The notes beneath the pieces are model-generated. The model had not been told where the DNA came from. It saw only the letters and a list, made by a program, of their open reading frames with translations, and did not search any database. Positions 11,150 to 23,223 of a DNA stretch of 60,000 nt are shown here, one piece after another. This DNA comes from Branchiostoma floridae. Its lineage: Eukaryota > Chordata > Leptocardii > Amphioxiformes > Branchiostomatidae. Both the position numbers and the translations under genes were made by a program. Where the stretch lies: assembly GCF_000003815.2 (NCBI RefSeq), contig NC_049993.1:4281555-4341554 (forward strand). Reading direction: 5' to 3'. Each line of letters starts with the position of its first letter. Within the stretch, counting starts at the first letter, position 1.

Positions 11150-13443
11150 GGTGGTCATACCTTGTCATGACAATTAGAAGAGGCTTCAGAAAGGATCTGG
11201 GTTAAGATTCGGACTCATATCGAAAATTCTACGTATACCCTGTCTTCTAATGTGTCAACCGCGGGATCTAGGTCTGCTCACGTGGTACTTTGAGTCAGAC
11301 CGGTCACTGACATCATGCAAAACGCTAACTCATACACACATCACGAAAGAACAGACAATGAGGCAGTGCTTGATTTCTGTAGAACTATGTATTCCATTTG
11401 ATTTTTTCACATTTTTTTTTCAGTTTGCCCGACGAGCATGAGCAATGCAATAACTATCAACGATACACAAATATAGTCGAGAAATAAACATTGTCTCACA
11501 ATATAATATCATTTTACTGAGTAAGAATCGCGTTTCTTTTCCTCAAAAGAGACTTTGAATCCCTATACATCAATGTGACGTCAGACAGTAAAATCTTTGC
11601 CTGAATTAGTGAATAGGAATATAAAATGTAGATAGGAAAGTTTCGCAGGAAATCTTGAATGGCTGACATTTATAACTAGAAATATACTGCAAGTTCAATG
11701 TGAACATTATGATACATTTGGCAACAGTCCGGTTAACCATTAACTACTGGTACAATCGTAAGTAGCACAGCCATGACGTCTGAATAAAATACAGGAGGTA
11801 TACACTCTTCAAGGTCTTGTCTATTATAGCTGTCTGATCGGTTAAAGAATGGCGAGGATCCCTCTGTAGATCGCTATCATTATTTTAAGTATTTCTTGCC
11901 CCCTATTCATTTTCTAGCCGACTTGTGCTTGATATAGAGTAAGGATTTGTCCATGAGGATGTTTAGACAACAATAACACTGTGTCATGACTTCCTTCATT
12001 AGCTAGAGTAAAACATTTTGTTACTGTCCTATTTGGTCCACACAAAACAGAAATGGCACAATAACAATTCTGTTTTCAAAGATGGATTATTCTCCCTAAT
12101 TTTGGAGATTACAATACAAACGTGACAGCCATAACATGTTTCATTCATATACAGTTGAGGCACACACGAAATATGCATATTTGCAGCTTTGGGTACAAAA
12201 ATATCCTCTCTCTCCCCGTTCCCATCAACACGAATAGCCATCGTAAATAGTTGGTAATTCCATCCGGGGTGTCTTCCCTTTCTCCGGTCGGCACGACGTC
12301 ATCCCACTCAAGACTTCCCGTGTAGAGGCGTCGTCATTAGTCATTAAGCTAGTCGAACTCGGATACATCACACGTAGGAACAAGTCATTTATCTCCCCAA
12401 CAATGCACTCCAACAACAAGGCATTAACGTGAGTTGTCCCCGGTGCCCAGCATGCCTCCCGAGCGTGGCAACGCACAATAAAGATGTCATGACTCCTAAT
12501 TATCCACATTAGAGGCCGTGGGCTGCATTTTGAGACGCGGGATATCCGGGACGGTACGCTTTGGGACCCAGGGGTGGGAAAACTCGCCATTAGATGAGTT
12601 GTCGTTGAAAAACGCTTGTTATTTGTTTCTGATCGGTAGGATTTGTAATGGATATCCGGATCAACAGGTAGGGAAATCCACATGGACTCTTTCAGGAGTG
12701 AATCACGTCTCATCTTCGATAGATGCGTGAGAATCATTTTTCAGTCTTGTATGTAAAGCTCGGGGATTTTTTCGTTTTGTGACTTAACCGGTGTCGGTAC
12801 ATGATTGATGAGAAGACTGCTGCGCCTGATAAGTGTGGATCTTCCGGCAATCTCTGCCAACGTCTCTCGATAATTCCTGTGATTGCTTAATTCAACAGGG
12901 ACGATGTGAGATCACTGATTAGTGCAGCACGCCTGTCTATTTCCTGCGCGAAAGGAATTACATGTATAATGATGATAGTTGTTTCCCGCGCTATCCGTGT
13001 GTTTATTGGAACAGGTCATGTTAACGTTAGCTGCAGGAGTCAAAGATGTTTGACATTTCTATCTTTGCCCACGCACCCCCGTGCATCGGCAATGGAGAAA
13101 GTCTTCCAATTCCTGTCCAAGGAATACAACAACGTACCGTCCCTAGATTCATGTATCACCCCTCTAACTGCTGTCTTCAAAGTGCGCTACGGCATGAATG
13201 AAACGTTTTACGAATGTGTATTGTTACCAGGTTGGTAAATGGCTGTGACAGTATCCGAGATAAAAACTGGTGCTTAAAATGGGCCAATTTTTCTTACCTA
13301 CCATCCGTTTTATCTTTCAAAAATAATGACTTAAGCCGATTTTGTTCCCCACATCTCCTCTGTTTTCGGTACGAAGAATTTGACTTGGAGTGTTTATGCT
13401 TCATCCTCGCCTTGCGGGACTCCAACCGGAATTTCTACCTGCG
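11150..13443. other. No supported gene; frames of unclear status
   Basis: The stretch becomes GC-richer after 12200. A 170-codon minus frame (12225-12737) and a 110-codon plus frame (12906-13238) are present, but neither shows a domain, a signal peptide or convincing splice boundaries. They could hide exons of the unrecognised gene at 13444-14295; I cannot show it. Confidence 0.4.
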
Positions 13444-14295
13444 CTAAATAGCTTGAACCGTCTCTACGCTAGCACCACGACAGCACCTAAGGGTCGCTAG
13501 CCCTTGCCAAAGGCCACAACCACAGCCAAAACCCATGGAATCTGTCTCACTTACGTCATCATCCTCAGAATAACAGCTGCCCCGAATGTAGTCCAACTCA
13601 CTGCTTCCCCGAGACTCAAAGATGGCGTCCATCTTGTCCAAGTCGCCTCTACTTTTCTTAGGTTTGGGAACACACTGCAAACTGGTTCTTTTGGGGGAGG
13701 AGGGGGAGGGCGTGTTCCCGTTATCCTCTGTCCATCCCAGCTTCCCACTGTGTCTGTATTGTACAACAGGTGGTCGGCCGTTGCCATGGTTACCATTAAC
13801 TTTCACCTGTTCCTCCTCCGGAGGGGGAGGAGGGGGTTCCGATTTTGTGACTCTTTCAGGATCTTCCTGGGGGTTGATCTGTGTGGGGGTAGAGTCCTGT
13901 ACGTGGACGTCTACCCTGATGACGCGTGTGGTAGGTGTGGTGGAGGAGCCGGCAGAGCCAGCGCTGTTTTCCCGACTATTGCTCGGGTACAGCCGTGGGT
14001 TCGTCAGCTGCGCTTGTATGTCTTCTATCTTGAACAGTCCGCTGTTGATGTATGATTGAAACAAACCCATCTCTCGCCCTGCCGACATCTCGCTGGGTGC
14101 GATGCTGGGGCGCACCGCGCTCAGGCGGGCACTTCCCACGTGGCTCGGTGGCGTTTTCGGCGGTGCCGTATCCTTCTCTTCCCGCCCAACATTGTAAGTT
14201 CCCCCGCTCCGCCGTAAGACGGAACACAGGGAAAATCGTAGTCCGCTCGGCCTCTTCGGGCTCGCCTCATCCCGGGAAAGAGTCGTACCACTCAT
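13444..14295 (-). CDS. Unrecognised low-complexity protein or exon
   Basis: A 283-codon frame in GC-rich DNA, far longer than chance frames nearby. The protein looks intrinsically disordered: Ser/Pro-rich N-terminus, a possible ordered patch (LFQSYINSGLFKIEDIQAQL, residues about 78-97), a run of prolines followed by EEE, a basic KPKKSRGD stretch, then an acidic ELDYIRGSCYSEDDD region and a Cys/Gly-rich end. A strong donor (GAC|GTAAGTGAG) just after SEDDD, near 13552, suggests the exon ends there and the last 36 codons are intron. No signal peptide or membrane segment. The style resembles a cytoplasmic tail or scaffold, but I do not recognise the family. The ATG at 14295 is the first in frame and may not be the true start. 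Confidence 0.45.
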   Translation of the reverse strand: MSGTTLSRDEASPKRPSGLRFSLCSVLRRSGGTYNVGREEKDTAPPKTPPSHVGSARLSAVRPSIAPSEMSAGREMGLFQSYINSGLFKIEDIQAQLTNPRLYPSNSRENSAGSAGSSTTPTTRVIRVDVHVQDSTPTQINPQEDPERVTKSEPPPPPPEEEQVKVNGNHGNGRPPVVQYRHSGKLGWTEDNGNTPSPSSPKRTSLQCVPKPKKSRGDLDKMDAIFESRGSSELDYIRGSCYSEDDDVSETDSMGFGCGCGLWQGLATLRCCRGASVETVQAI

Positions 14296-15153
14296 GGAGC
14301 GAGCAGTTAGCAGACTTACAAGCTATGAACAGGATTCTGGTGGAATTCGACAAATATGGTTCCTCAGATTCTTCATACCTGACGCACAGAAACAGGAAGA
14401 AGGCGAAGAAAAATGACTATGTTTAGCGATATACAAGCAGCCTGGTGGGTTAAACCATTTCTCAACCCGAGGGAGGGTTAGAGCTAGACAAGGAACCAAA
14501 ATCATTGTGCACTCTGGCAACTATAAATGAGAAGATACCGTATGATAAGTTCATTCTTGTAGTCGCAATAGTCCCTGTTTAATAATACTTGATGCAGTTT
14601 TGGTACCTCATTTTTTTCACGTTGCGAGTTATCCCCCTTTTTCTTCAGTGTGGATTGGTCTGTGCATCATATACAGACTGTACCACGTTTAGCTGACGCA
14701 GATTGGGAGGTAAACATTTTCTATAGGAGCTATTTTTACCACGGAGAGGACGATACAAAGAAGCTCTTGATTTGTTATATCGAGTGAATAGAATTTTGAT
14801 TGCTACTACATATTATGTTAAACTAATATATAGTTCATAATGCTTACATTTGTCGGCGAAGCGTTCACACAAAGAATCAAAGAAACAGTTATATTTTTTT
14901 TGGTAAGAAATTAAGTTGATAAAATTTGGCAACCATCATACAAAATCTACAAAGAAAGCACTGTGGCAATAAGTGATGATTACGGATGAATGTCCGGATA
15001 TTACCCTGTACGTGTGATGCCCTAGTTTGCTGTTGTTTTGATATATAGATATGACACGCGACGGTGTCTAATGAACTAATCAAGGATAGATTAACGGAAA
15101 TAACCAGGCGCACGAAAACACTTCAAGGGAATGCTTACTGTGTTTTGCTTCCT
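14296..15153. other. No gene seen
   Basis: AT-rich after 14500, short frames only. It may include the 5' flank of the 13444-14295 frame; no promoter motif stands out. Confidence 0.4.
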
Positions 15154-15366
15154 GCTATCTGTATCTGTATCTATATAGCCGGTATAACCGCCGTTCGGCG
15201 TAACACACCAGCTTCGCAGGCACGCGGCGCGGCAGCAGCTTGTTATATTACACCGAACAACCCGTCACGCCTAACTTTTGCACATCTATCTGCAAGCGTT
15301 CTTTGAAGCTATTCAGAGAAGATGCCCCTACTGTGCTTGGTGATAACAAGTTCCACTCACAGTGCT
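15154..15366 (-). mobile_element. Non-LTR retrotransposon 3' end, ATACAG-tail family, copy 1
   Basis: On the minus strand the sequence encodes EWNLLSPS...SLNSFKERLQIDVQKLG, typical of the last residues of a non-LTR reverse transcriptase ORF, then a GC-rich 3' UTR (CGAACGGCGGTTATACCGGC) and a (GATACA)n tail at 15154-15172. Copies of the same end are at 21566-21627 and 52352-52613. Confidence 0.8.
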
Positions 15367-16615
15367 AGACCACTTTCATCAGCAACGTGGCATTTTCATC
15401 TGTGTGACGGTGGCACTGTCTCTATGACTTAATGGATTTATCCTTCAAACTTCAGCAGCCGGTCCAAGGAAAGACTGTTATGCACTTCTAATCGAGCACG
15501 CGGAAAATGTTCCCCAAATAGCCACGGAATCGGTAGAAGCACATTATCAACCTTGGTCATCTTCATGCATTAAGACCGCTGCTTTTAAATCGACCAAGAG
15601 GAAGCAGCATGCATTTCTTCTTAGTGTTTAGGTGGCCACCATCAACTTCCCAATGTTAATATAAACTCTAGCTGACGTGGACAGAAATAGAGACTAAGCA
15701 CTGTATATTCAGCACCAGGGACAGTGCCCTCCACACACAGAAATGTATCATAGATATATACAAATATCTAATAGATATTCTATAACGTCGTTACTTTTAG
15801 GAATGTCCTGTCTCTAATGTGTTTTTTTTATATATGTATACAGACAGCCGTGGTGTACTATTTATTCAAAGTAACATAGTATGCTGTCCGTTATGACTCC
15901 GTTATGATCATTTTCCTAAAGCTTATCATCCCCATATTTCTGTATTTAGAGATTAACATACCTACGTAATTTGTTTAAAGGTATTGTATAACGCCTTGAA
16001 AGAGGTTAATGCTATTATATAAATGGTAGTGATTACTGCATTAATGCTGTTAATACCAATGAAGCGACTTAGGATGTCTCTGTATTGTCTGTGCTCGTTG
16101 TCAAATCTATAAACAGATGTGTTATTTTGTCTGTCCTGTACATCTTTGAAATGTTTAAATTATTCTGCTAATCACCCCATCTCATGATTCTTTTAGACGT
16201 AACGTATACGTCAGAAAATATTGTAAGTTACATCAACGTAATCATTATTTCAATGGAATTGATCCATGTGTACAATGATCATATAAGGGTTGCCTTGAAC
16301 TTAAAGTGAGGTGTATTGAGTGAACATGGTATGACGATATATGGACTTAACGACACGCGTAACAGACGTGCAAACAGCTAGGGTCCAAGTATATCATTGG
16401 GGATTACTTGCCTCCATGTCGACTACGATAAAACACTATGCCAGCCTGATGAACCATGCATTCGGCACCAAGGACGGATGAGCCGACGCCTACGCATCGC
16501 GTCCCAAAATAGTATCATTTCACCACCTCTAACCACCCACCCCGTAAATCATATTGATTGGTCCCATAGAAGACGTTTCAGCTATTAACATCCATAGATA
16601 TAGAGTGCGAAGGCA
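15367..16615. other. No gene seen
   Basis: AT-rich sequence with short chance frames. No terminal repeats or coding-like exon identified. Confidence 0.45.
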
Positions 16616-16619
16616 GTGA

Positions 16620-16800
16620 TCTTTGTACAATGGAAGCCGCTTAATTGCACACCCAATTTGCCAGCGAATCCCGTGCAATTATCCGGCGTGTGCGATAATG
16701 CGAAGTTACCCAGTTGGACAGCACCGCCACGGGATTTTGGGATTCCGTGCAATTGACCGAAGTGTGCGTTTATCCGACGTGCAATTAACTGGTTTCTTCG
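16620..16800. mobile_element. Possible pogo-like inverted-repeat remnant
   Basis: Both sides carry TTAATTGCAC and CGTGCAATT motifs in opposite orientation, with internal TTATCCG blocks, reminiscent of pogo/Tigger-type ends. The repeat is imperfect and no target duplication is clear. Confidence 0.35.
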
Positions 16801-18605
16801 CGTATCAAATTTAAAGTATTCATTTTCATCCCCAAAGTTTATTTTTACAGCCCATTATACTTTTTTCATTTGATCTGCTCTTAGACTTATCGTTCCTGAC
16901 GTTATCACCTTTGACCCACTCCTGACGTCACACTTCAGTAAGGTCAACGCGTGTCAGGAGAAAAGTGAGTACACACAAAGACGGCCGGAAATTCGGTGAG
17001 TCATTGGTTTTTGTGCTTGTAATCGTGACCCTGTTTATGTAGGCAATACACATAGTATCAACGAAGTCAGCTGGAGTGATAAGGGACCTGTTCCACTGAA
17101 AATTGTAGAAATCTACGAACGTTCATTTAATTGAACAGAATTTACTTTAAAGTGATGCTTCCTTCTAAGCGTGAATGAAATTATAAAACTATCAATGATG
17201 CATTAGCTGTGTTTCTACTCTTGCCGTCTACATCACTATTCATTGTAGGGCAATAAAGGCTTAAGTTTGCATTATTACAACATTCACTAGTTCATGTAAG
17301 AACTCTAGAATCTCACTATGTCAGAGTGAAGTGCGTGTGCATAGCGCGGGATAAGTGTTGAATTACAGAACGAAAAGCAAGGCATGTTTGTCGACTTCTC
17401 TGTAGACTTGATGCATTTGATAACATCAAGGCGGCTTTTGTGTGTTGGACGTTGCTACGAGAAGGCATAAGTAATGAAATAATCACGAGTGACGAAAGCA
17501 CTACGTATTGATATCAGATCTTAATTGTGTCAGATGCAGAGTAAAAGAGCCTTTGAGGCACAATACACCCACAGACACTCATATTTCTCCATATGTAAAT
17601 TTTTGTCTTTCTATGAAGCACAGTTGATGTATATTAATTGAAGAAGAAAAACAGAAAAAAGCTGTTATGTGTTGTGGAGAAATCCATGGGCTATGGTTTG
17701 ACACATGATCTTGCCATGCGCACAGGCCCCATATGTAACATGGGTCGAAATGCAACTGACAGACATCTTCCCTTAGAAAAAATATAAGGCAGGATGACTG
17801 GGCAATGTCCATGTGGCAATTTGACCATCTTTTTCTATATGTAGAGTCTACAATTCGTCATATTGTACTTTTCTGCATCATTTTGTAAATATGCTATACA
17901 ATGATTCCAACCATAGCCTTGGCCACGAAGCCCACCTCAGTGATTTTGCCCTAGGAGCTAAATGAATTTTATATGGGTGGAATGTGTGGGTCCTTGCACC
18001 AGTCTGGATTCCTTGTTAATAATCATCCCCATCCAATTAGAGGAAGCCAGATGTTCCACAGCAAATACTTCACAAGATAATGGCCTGTGGCACATTGCAG
18101 TGTAAATATAGCGAAGCGTGTTCGAAAATATACAAATTGCACATCTGTCTTACGTAATTGCACATTAGAATAAGGTGGAGGGTAAATAAGGACAATAAGG
18201 TTTCCCTAGGCCATCGGTAAATTCATTTCTGCTTGGCGTCAGTCTGTTTTCATCTTTTTATACAAAACGACTCCTTTGAAAAGCATGTTCCTTTCTTCAT
18301 CACTATCCTAGTCAATCATTGGTGACTTGCCTTTCAACTTGTAATGGCGCTTGATGAGTATGTTTGGGTGAGTTTGTCGGATTCGGACCTCATTTTCGGG
18401 GCTGTTTTCCCGTTTTGACGCCGGACGAGATGGGACTGCCTTTTGTGCGCGGTGAAGATAGCCCCCCAAAGAGCAAATTTGATTGGCATAAACGTGAGAA
18501 AATGTGCATGTGGGCGAGTCAGGATATCTGACAGGAATCATTTCCTACCACAGCACAAAGAAAACTAATAATATACATGTCGTACGGAACGTTACAACTC
18601 TCCAG
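16801..18605. other. No gene seen
   Basis: Short frames only, with no recognisable domain or repeat ends. The 77-codon minus frames at 17579-17812 and 18308-18541 look like chance. Confidence 0.45.
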
Positions 18606-18851
18606 ATGATTTAGACAGCGGCATCTCATGGCGACAGAACTCTTCAGGTGCATACACACTGCCACAATCAATTCCGGAGCAGAAGGGAGATAATGATAAT
18701 GAATCAGCTCTGTCTGTCTGGGCGGTGCGGAGGCGGGAAGATGCAGAGCAACAAGCCGCCGCCGCCAAGCTGATTGCCCGGGGACTGTTCAGTAAGACCC
18801 CGTTCACAAAGATGAAGACAGCGAATAACTGGGGAATGTGTTCTGAGGGGG
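18606..18851 (+). CDS. Orphan coding-like exon, gene unknown
   Basis: Between an acceptor (CTCTCCAG) and a donor (GGGG|GTGAGG) a frame of 81 full codons is open in phase 1 at both ends, so the exon is symmetric. The translation has protein-like composition: DLDSGISWRQNSSGAYTLPQ, an acidic stretch, then a helix-like RRREDAEQQAAAAKLIARGL followed by FSKTPFTKMKTANNW. The opposite-strand frame is Cys/Pro/Ser-rich and unconvincing. No neighbouring exon could be joined to it, so it may belong to a gene with distant exons, or be a stranded exon copy. Family not recognised. Confidence 0.45.
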
Positions 18852-20700
18852 GTGAGGTAGCCTCCTTCACCGGCCTCTCTGGGAACCATGGCAATTTTTT
18901 TTGGGGGGGGGGGGGGCACTGATTTGCTATGGGATAAAGTACTCTACGCTGGGACTTGGCCGGCACAAAGACTTAGTCGGAGTGGCATAAAAAGTCCTTC
19001 CCCAGCGTAGAGAACCTTATACGATGTTGAAAATGGCGAATCAGTGCTCCCATAAACACTGGTACAGCCGCTCCGAAAGCCGAAATAGGTTACTGTTTGT
19101 ATATGTATCAAACAAAAACTTCAAGACAAACTCACGCTGTTTTTCTTAAACGCTGTCGAGTCAATGAAGCTAGTAAGTATTGTTCCCACGATAACGCATT
19201 GAGCTATTTTGTCACAACAAAAGTTCAACGCCACTGGGCACGATGAGCAATTTATTCATTGCACATCTTGCCAGTCATCAAACGAACGCCGACGAAAACA
19301 TGCTTAACTTAGGCCCGATTTACACGAGGCAAAAAATCAAACGACGTACGTCGCTCAAAGTGCCTCGTGTAAATTGGGCCTTAGACTTTGAGTATTCCGA
19401 CATCAATGAAACCATATATAGTTTGCTCAAACAGCAAGCATTTTTTCCGCAAAGGTCATTCACCTCTAGATTTCATTCCAGCCACGTTTCTCAGTCCCTT
19501 GAGTGGTCGCTGGGACCAAGTGTGAATGTATTATTTCTCCTTGGGTGTCATTTTCAATTGAACCTCCAATATCACCGTGAACACCTTGCAAACACGCAAA
19601 AGACATATTATTTGAAACTAGAAAAGGTAAAATTTTCGCGAAAATGCAGAATGTTTTCCATGTAGTATTTTTGCCAAGATAGCCACTCGCACACCATTAG
19701 GCTCGCACAGTCCTACTAGCCCTACAATATCACATTATTGTGAGCGAGTAAAACAAAATTGCATCAACTGTTTTTTGGACCACGCCATTGACATAATCAT
19801 ACTACTTGTATACAGTTAGGCCCATCCTATAACATTGTGTGCGACTAAAAAATAAAGTTTTAGCTATTCCAAACCTGTAATTGTTGTTCATATTTATTCA
19901 TACTGAAAATATGCTAACGCAGTTCTAAGCTACGATTGGTTCACGGCAGTGATTGGCTCTAAGCTCTAATTGGCTACTGATAGGATAAAAATAAAAAGAA
20001 CACACCAGCAAAAACAATATTCCCTATCGGGAAAACATAAAAAGACAGATTGTCTTTCATAAGGCATTCCTTCTCTAATGTAAGTGTGCACTGCCCCCAG
20101 CTTCGGTCTGGCAACCCAGCGCACTTATGTTGCACTGAAAATGAGATGAGGAAGCTAGTTTAACTTGAGGTCAAATTAACGTTATTGCGAATGCTATGGT
20201 GCCTAGACTGTCTGTGATCTGAATCTTGCAATATCAATAGAATATATAGATGAGTCTGTCTTGTTAATAGTGGTCGGCGTTTTTATCTCTAGCTTTTATC
20301 TTTTGAGCGTTCATTTGTTTTTGTTAGTTAAGTCTTTATCTGACTGTTAACATTCATTTTTGGTATTTGTTTAATTTGTTCAAGCCTAAGTGCGGAATTC
20401 GCCTATTCAAAGTGCTGCGATGTACCAGGCGACTACTGTTCATTATTGAACTTAACATTCATTCAGTGCTGCTGAAATTAATTTTGATCGTGTTTTTAAC
20501 CTCCTTGATCTGATTGAAACTTTTATGAAAATGTACTTTGCTTGTATGTGTCTTTGTGCCTTTATTTCATCAATGCATCCTAGAGGGGATTCAATAATGG
20601 AATGCACATTTGTAACCAATATGATTTAGAACATGTTCAATATAATTGTGATTACAATGGACATAAAACCACTAAGTGCGTTTTGGAGTCAACAATGGAG
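18852..20700. other. No gene seen apart from one tiny MITE
   Basis: A T8-G14 homopolymer junction lies near 18893-18916, and an imperfect inverted pair around CTCTACGCTGGGA / TCCCCAGCGTAGAG at about 18932-19013. The 140-codon plus frame 19243-19665 runs through the MITE at 19312-19380 and is rejected. Confidence 0.45.
19312..19380. mobile_element. 69-bp Harbinger-like MITE
   Basis: An almost complete palindrome: GGCCCGATTTACACGAGGCA at the left and its near-perfect complement ending in GGGCC at the right, flanked by TTA (19309-19311 and 19381-19383), the three-base duplication typical of PIF/Harbinger. Confidence 0.75.
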
Positions 20701-20740
20701 TAATCAGGCATCCTTCCTGTGACCCCTGACCTGCCAAGCC

Positions 20741-20862
20741 TGCGCAGGCGCGTTAGAAGATCGCGGGAGCATTCCAGACTCCGTAGAAACAGACGTAAAC
20801 ATTGGTCATCTGTGGTGAAATACGTCCGATTTGGAGCCTTGTGTGACTTTTGTACAAATCAG
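20741..20862 (+). promoter_or_regulatory. Candidate EFCAB7 promoter and first untranslated exon
   Basis: A short CpG-containing stretch has TGCGCAGGCGCG (20741-20752), one mismatch from the NRF1 consensus, followed by a possible untranslated exon ending CAAATCAG|GTGAGG at 20862. The EFCAB7 start codon exon begins with an acceptor (23743), so an upstream non-coding exon is required; this is the best candidate I see. Inference only. Confidence 0.35.
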
Positions 20863-21019
20863 GTGAGGTCATGACGACCTATAGAATTGTCACTGTTGTG
20901 AATCAAAGTGTTTTGAGTGGAATATTAGCCCATAGGCACTGAGATGTAGCGATTGTTATGAAGGGGGAGGGGGGCGAGATCATGTTGGACAAAATGCCAA
21001 GTAGGATATATAACGTTAA

Positions 21020-21487
21020 GGTAGCAGAACACAGTTTTCGGCCTATGGGGATTTCTATAGTTAAGAGCCTCAAGGTGGCTGGCTTCGACGCATTAAAAAA
21101 TATAGTAGGGTGCACTTTTGGAATACCAAAATCGGATATGTTTGAGTTGAAGGTACAAGCCACAAAATATTATAAAACAAAAAAATCCTGTCGGCGTATC
21201 TTCTTCTCACGCCCTCTTTGAAATGCCCCTCTGCGGAGGTCACAGAACTGCAGCCGGCTCACACTAGAAGGGCAGTTGCGTAATGCGGCGCATTTATACA
21301 CGAAATAGAAAACTTTCACAATCCAAACCATGCAGTTGACACCTTCCGTGACCACGTAGGACAGGTTATATCTGGCTGACCCTCAAATAAGGCTTTTTGC
21401 CTCTCCTTCAACAAGTTTATCCGTACTATTTTATGTACCCGCGTCATAGACCCCGGGGTTCGCCCACTAATACTGTGTTCTGCTACC
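21020..21487. mobile_element. MITE with TTAA target duplication
   Basis: 468 bp with inverted ends GGTAGCAGAACACAG / CTGTGTTCTGCTACC, flanked by TTAA at 21016-21019 and 21488-21491. The ends differ from those of the TTAA element at 2125, so it is a different family. Confidence 0.8.
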
Positions 21488-21565
21488 TTAACCTCCTTGA
21501 AAAAAAATAAACCTCAACCACATTTTTACTGGTAAAATTAGCCTTCACTGGCAAATTATACCAGG

Positions 21566-21627
21566 TAAGCTGGTGTGTTACGCCGAACGGCGGTTATACC
21601 GGCTATATAGATACAGATACAGATACA
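21566..21627 (+). mobile_element. Non-LTR retrotransposon 3' end, ATACAG-tail family, copy 2
   Basis: Only the last ~60 bases of the element: AAGCTGGTGTGTTACGCCG, the GGCGGTTATACCGGC segment, and a (GATACA)n tail. Extremely 5'-truncated. Confidence 0.75.
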
Positions 21628-21816
21628 GGTCGGTACACAAAGCTAACAGAACTGATAGATTTGGACCACTGCACACAAATTTGCACAATTATTAAACAAG
21701 GAGAAAAAGATAACTTTGGTATTTAGATTAGCTCTAAGATATAGCCTTAAATCCAAATTTAGGGACAAGTGTAAAACGTCTGGTACAAGTACATGGCAAG
21801 GGACAAACACATTTGT

Positions 21817-21950
21817 GGGGCCGCGTGGCGCAATCGTCAGCACGTTTGACTCGGGTCCAGAAGGTCCTGAGTTCAAACCCCGACGTGTCACCGATCTTGT
21901 GCCCTTGGGAAAGGCACTTTACACGACTTTCCTTCAAGTCTTCAGCAAAT
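21817..21950 (+). repeat. tRNA-derived SINE, short copy
   Basis: A tRNA-like head (GGGGCCGCGTGGCGCAATCG, B box GAGTTCAAACCCC) is followed by the body block CTTGTGCCCTTGGGAAAGGC, CACTTTACACGACTTTCC shared with the copies at 258-788 and 3403-3903. The 3' part is absent. Confidence 0.8.
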
Positions 21951-22000
21951 TGAAGTTGGTAGCCTCAAAAACGGAAGAAAAAAACATCTTAAATGTTTAA

Positions 22001-22718
22001 GGCCCTCTTCAAACAGACAACACTTTCATAGTCGTGCGACTGTTGTTGTCGACAACGTCGAGGATCAAAATAGTCGAGCGAGGTTTTTCCTCAAATCATC
22101 GTGCGATCACCTCGGACCCAGTCGCGCGACCCTTCAGTGGGGGGCCCGCGACTATTCTTCACATGTCTAAAGAAGAATCATCGCCGGCGACGGAAGTGGA
22201 TCATATGCTAATAAGCCTGCAGCATGTTTTTTCTGTTCGAAAAGGCATTTTCTCTGTAAATATACATGTAGTCAGTAATGGAAATGTATTTTTGTCATCA
22301 GAAATTGCCTGTTCCAGCGCAATGCCCTGCTACCAGTGGATATATCCTTCACATGTCCCTATTCCTTGATGATAATCTGTAAGGCCTGTAATACCACCGG
22401 CGGCCATGATTTGCCGTCTCTGTACGGGCCTCCGGATGTCATTCTTTGTTGAGGACGTACTCTGCATCCTATCTATAAGACAATGTTTAATTGCAAGCAA
22501 AAAATACCAATCTGCTGCATGACGAAAATAAAGAATTCTCCTGCCTTTTTTAATTTGCGAGCAAGAGGTCACTGTGGGTCACGCCCGCACTGCAATGGAA
22601 TCCTGCTCTGCGGGTGTCCCGCAATACTCTGGACGCATGTCTAAAGACAACCATTGCCCACAACGATAGACAATAACAGTCGCACGACTATATAAGTGTT
22701 GTCTGTTTGAAGTGGGCC
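22001..22718. mobile_element. 718-bp Harbinger-like MITE
   Basis: Inverted ends of roughly 55 bp beginning GGCCCTCTTCAAACAGACAA and including GTCGTGCGACTGTT, flanked by TAA at 21998-22000 and 22719-22721. The interior is GC-rich at the left with a 111-codon frame of no recognisable family. Confidence 0.75.
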
Positions 22719-23223
22719 TAAGTTAACTTTTGCAAGCAGGCTTTTGGTAGGTTTGTGTTTGATGCTATTAATTAATAAAAGAGAAACTACAGAATCATCT
22801 AATGTTTGTCAGATGTTGTATTTAATAGAAAAAAGTGACATTTTTTTAAATGATAAAAAATTTATCTACTTCTGGGATCAGTCATACACAAACAAGAAGC
22901 CAATGATTTATCTGTACTTGAGTAGACACCTATTTTGTATAAGTTTAGACGTTGGCCTAATGATATCGTTTTGCGTCTTTTGTTAACTTTCAAGCATTTG
23001 CAGGTGATTGTGTCGTAAACTGCCAATTTCTATGTTGCTGGTATGCTAAAATTGGGTCGAAAACTTGCTTGCGCTGTTGCCATAGCAACAATGGGATTTG
23101 AGCAGAAAGGAGCTATTTTGAAGGGTTGTAGACCAAGTACAATTTCTGTGCAAAATATGAATGAAATTGATTAGTTGACAGTGAGTGAGCAATTGTTTGA
23201 TCCTTACAGATATTTGCTCCTAG

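Noticed and set aside
10825-11177. Six overlapping frames of 90-109 codons on both strands
   Set aside because: They are translations of the (TG)n microsatellite in every frame (Cys/Val and Thr/His runs).
12225-12737. 170-codon minus frame
   Set aside because: No domain, signal or splice context, and composition does not resemble the neighbouring 13444-14295 frame. Kept only as a note in the gap entry.
19243-19665. 140-codon plus frame
   Set aside because: It reads through the Harbinger-like palindrome at 19312-19380 and lacks any protein-like motif.
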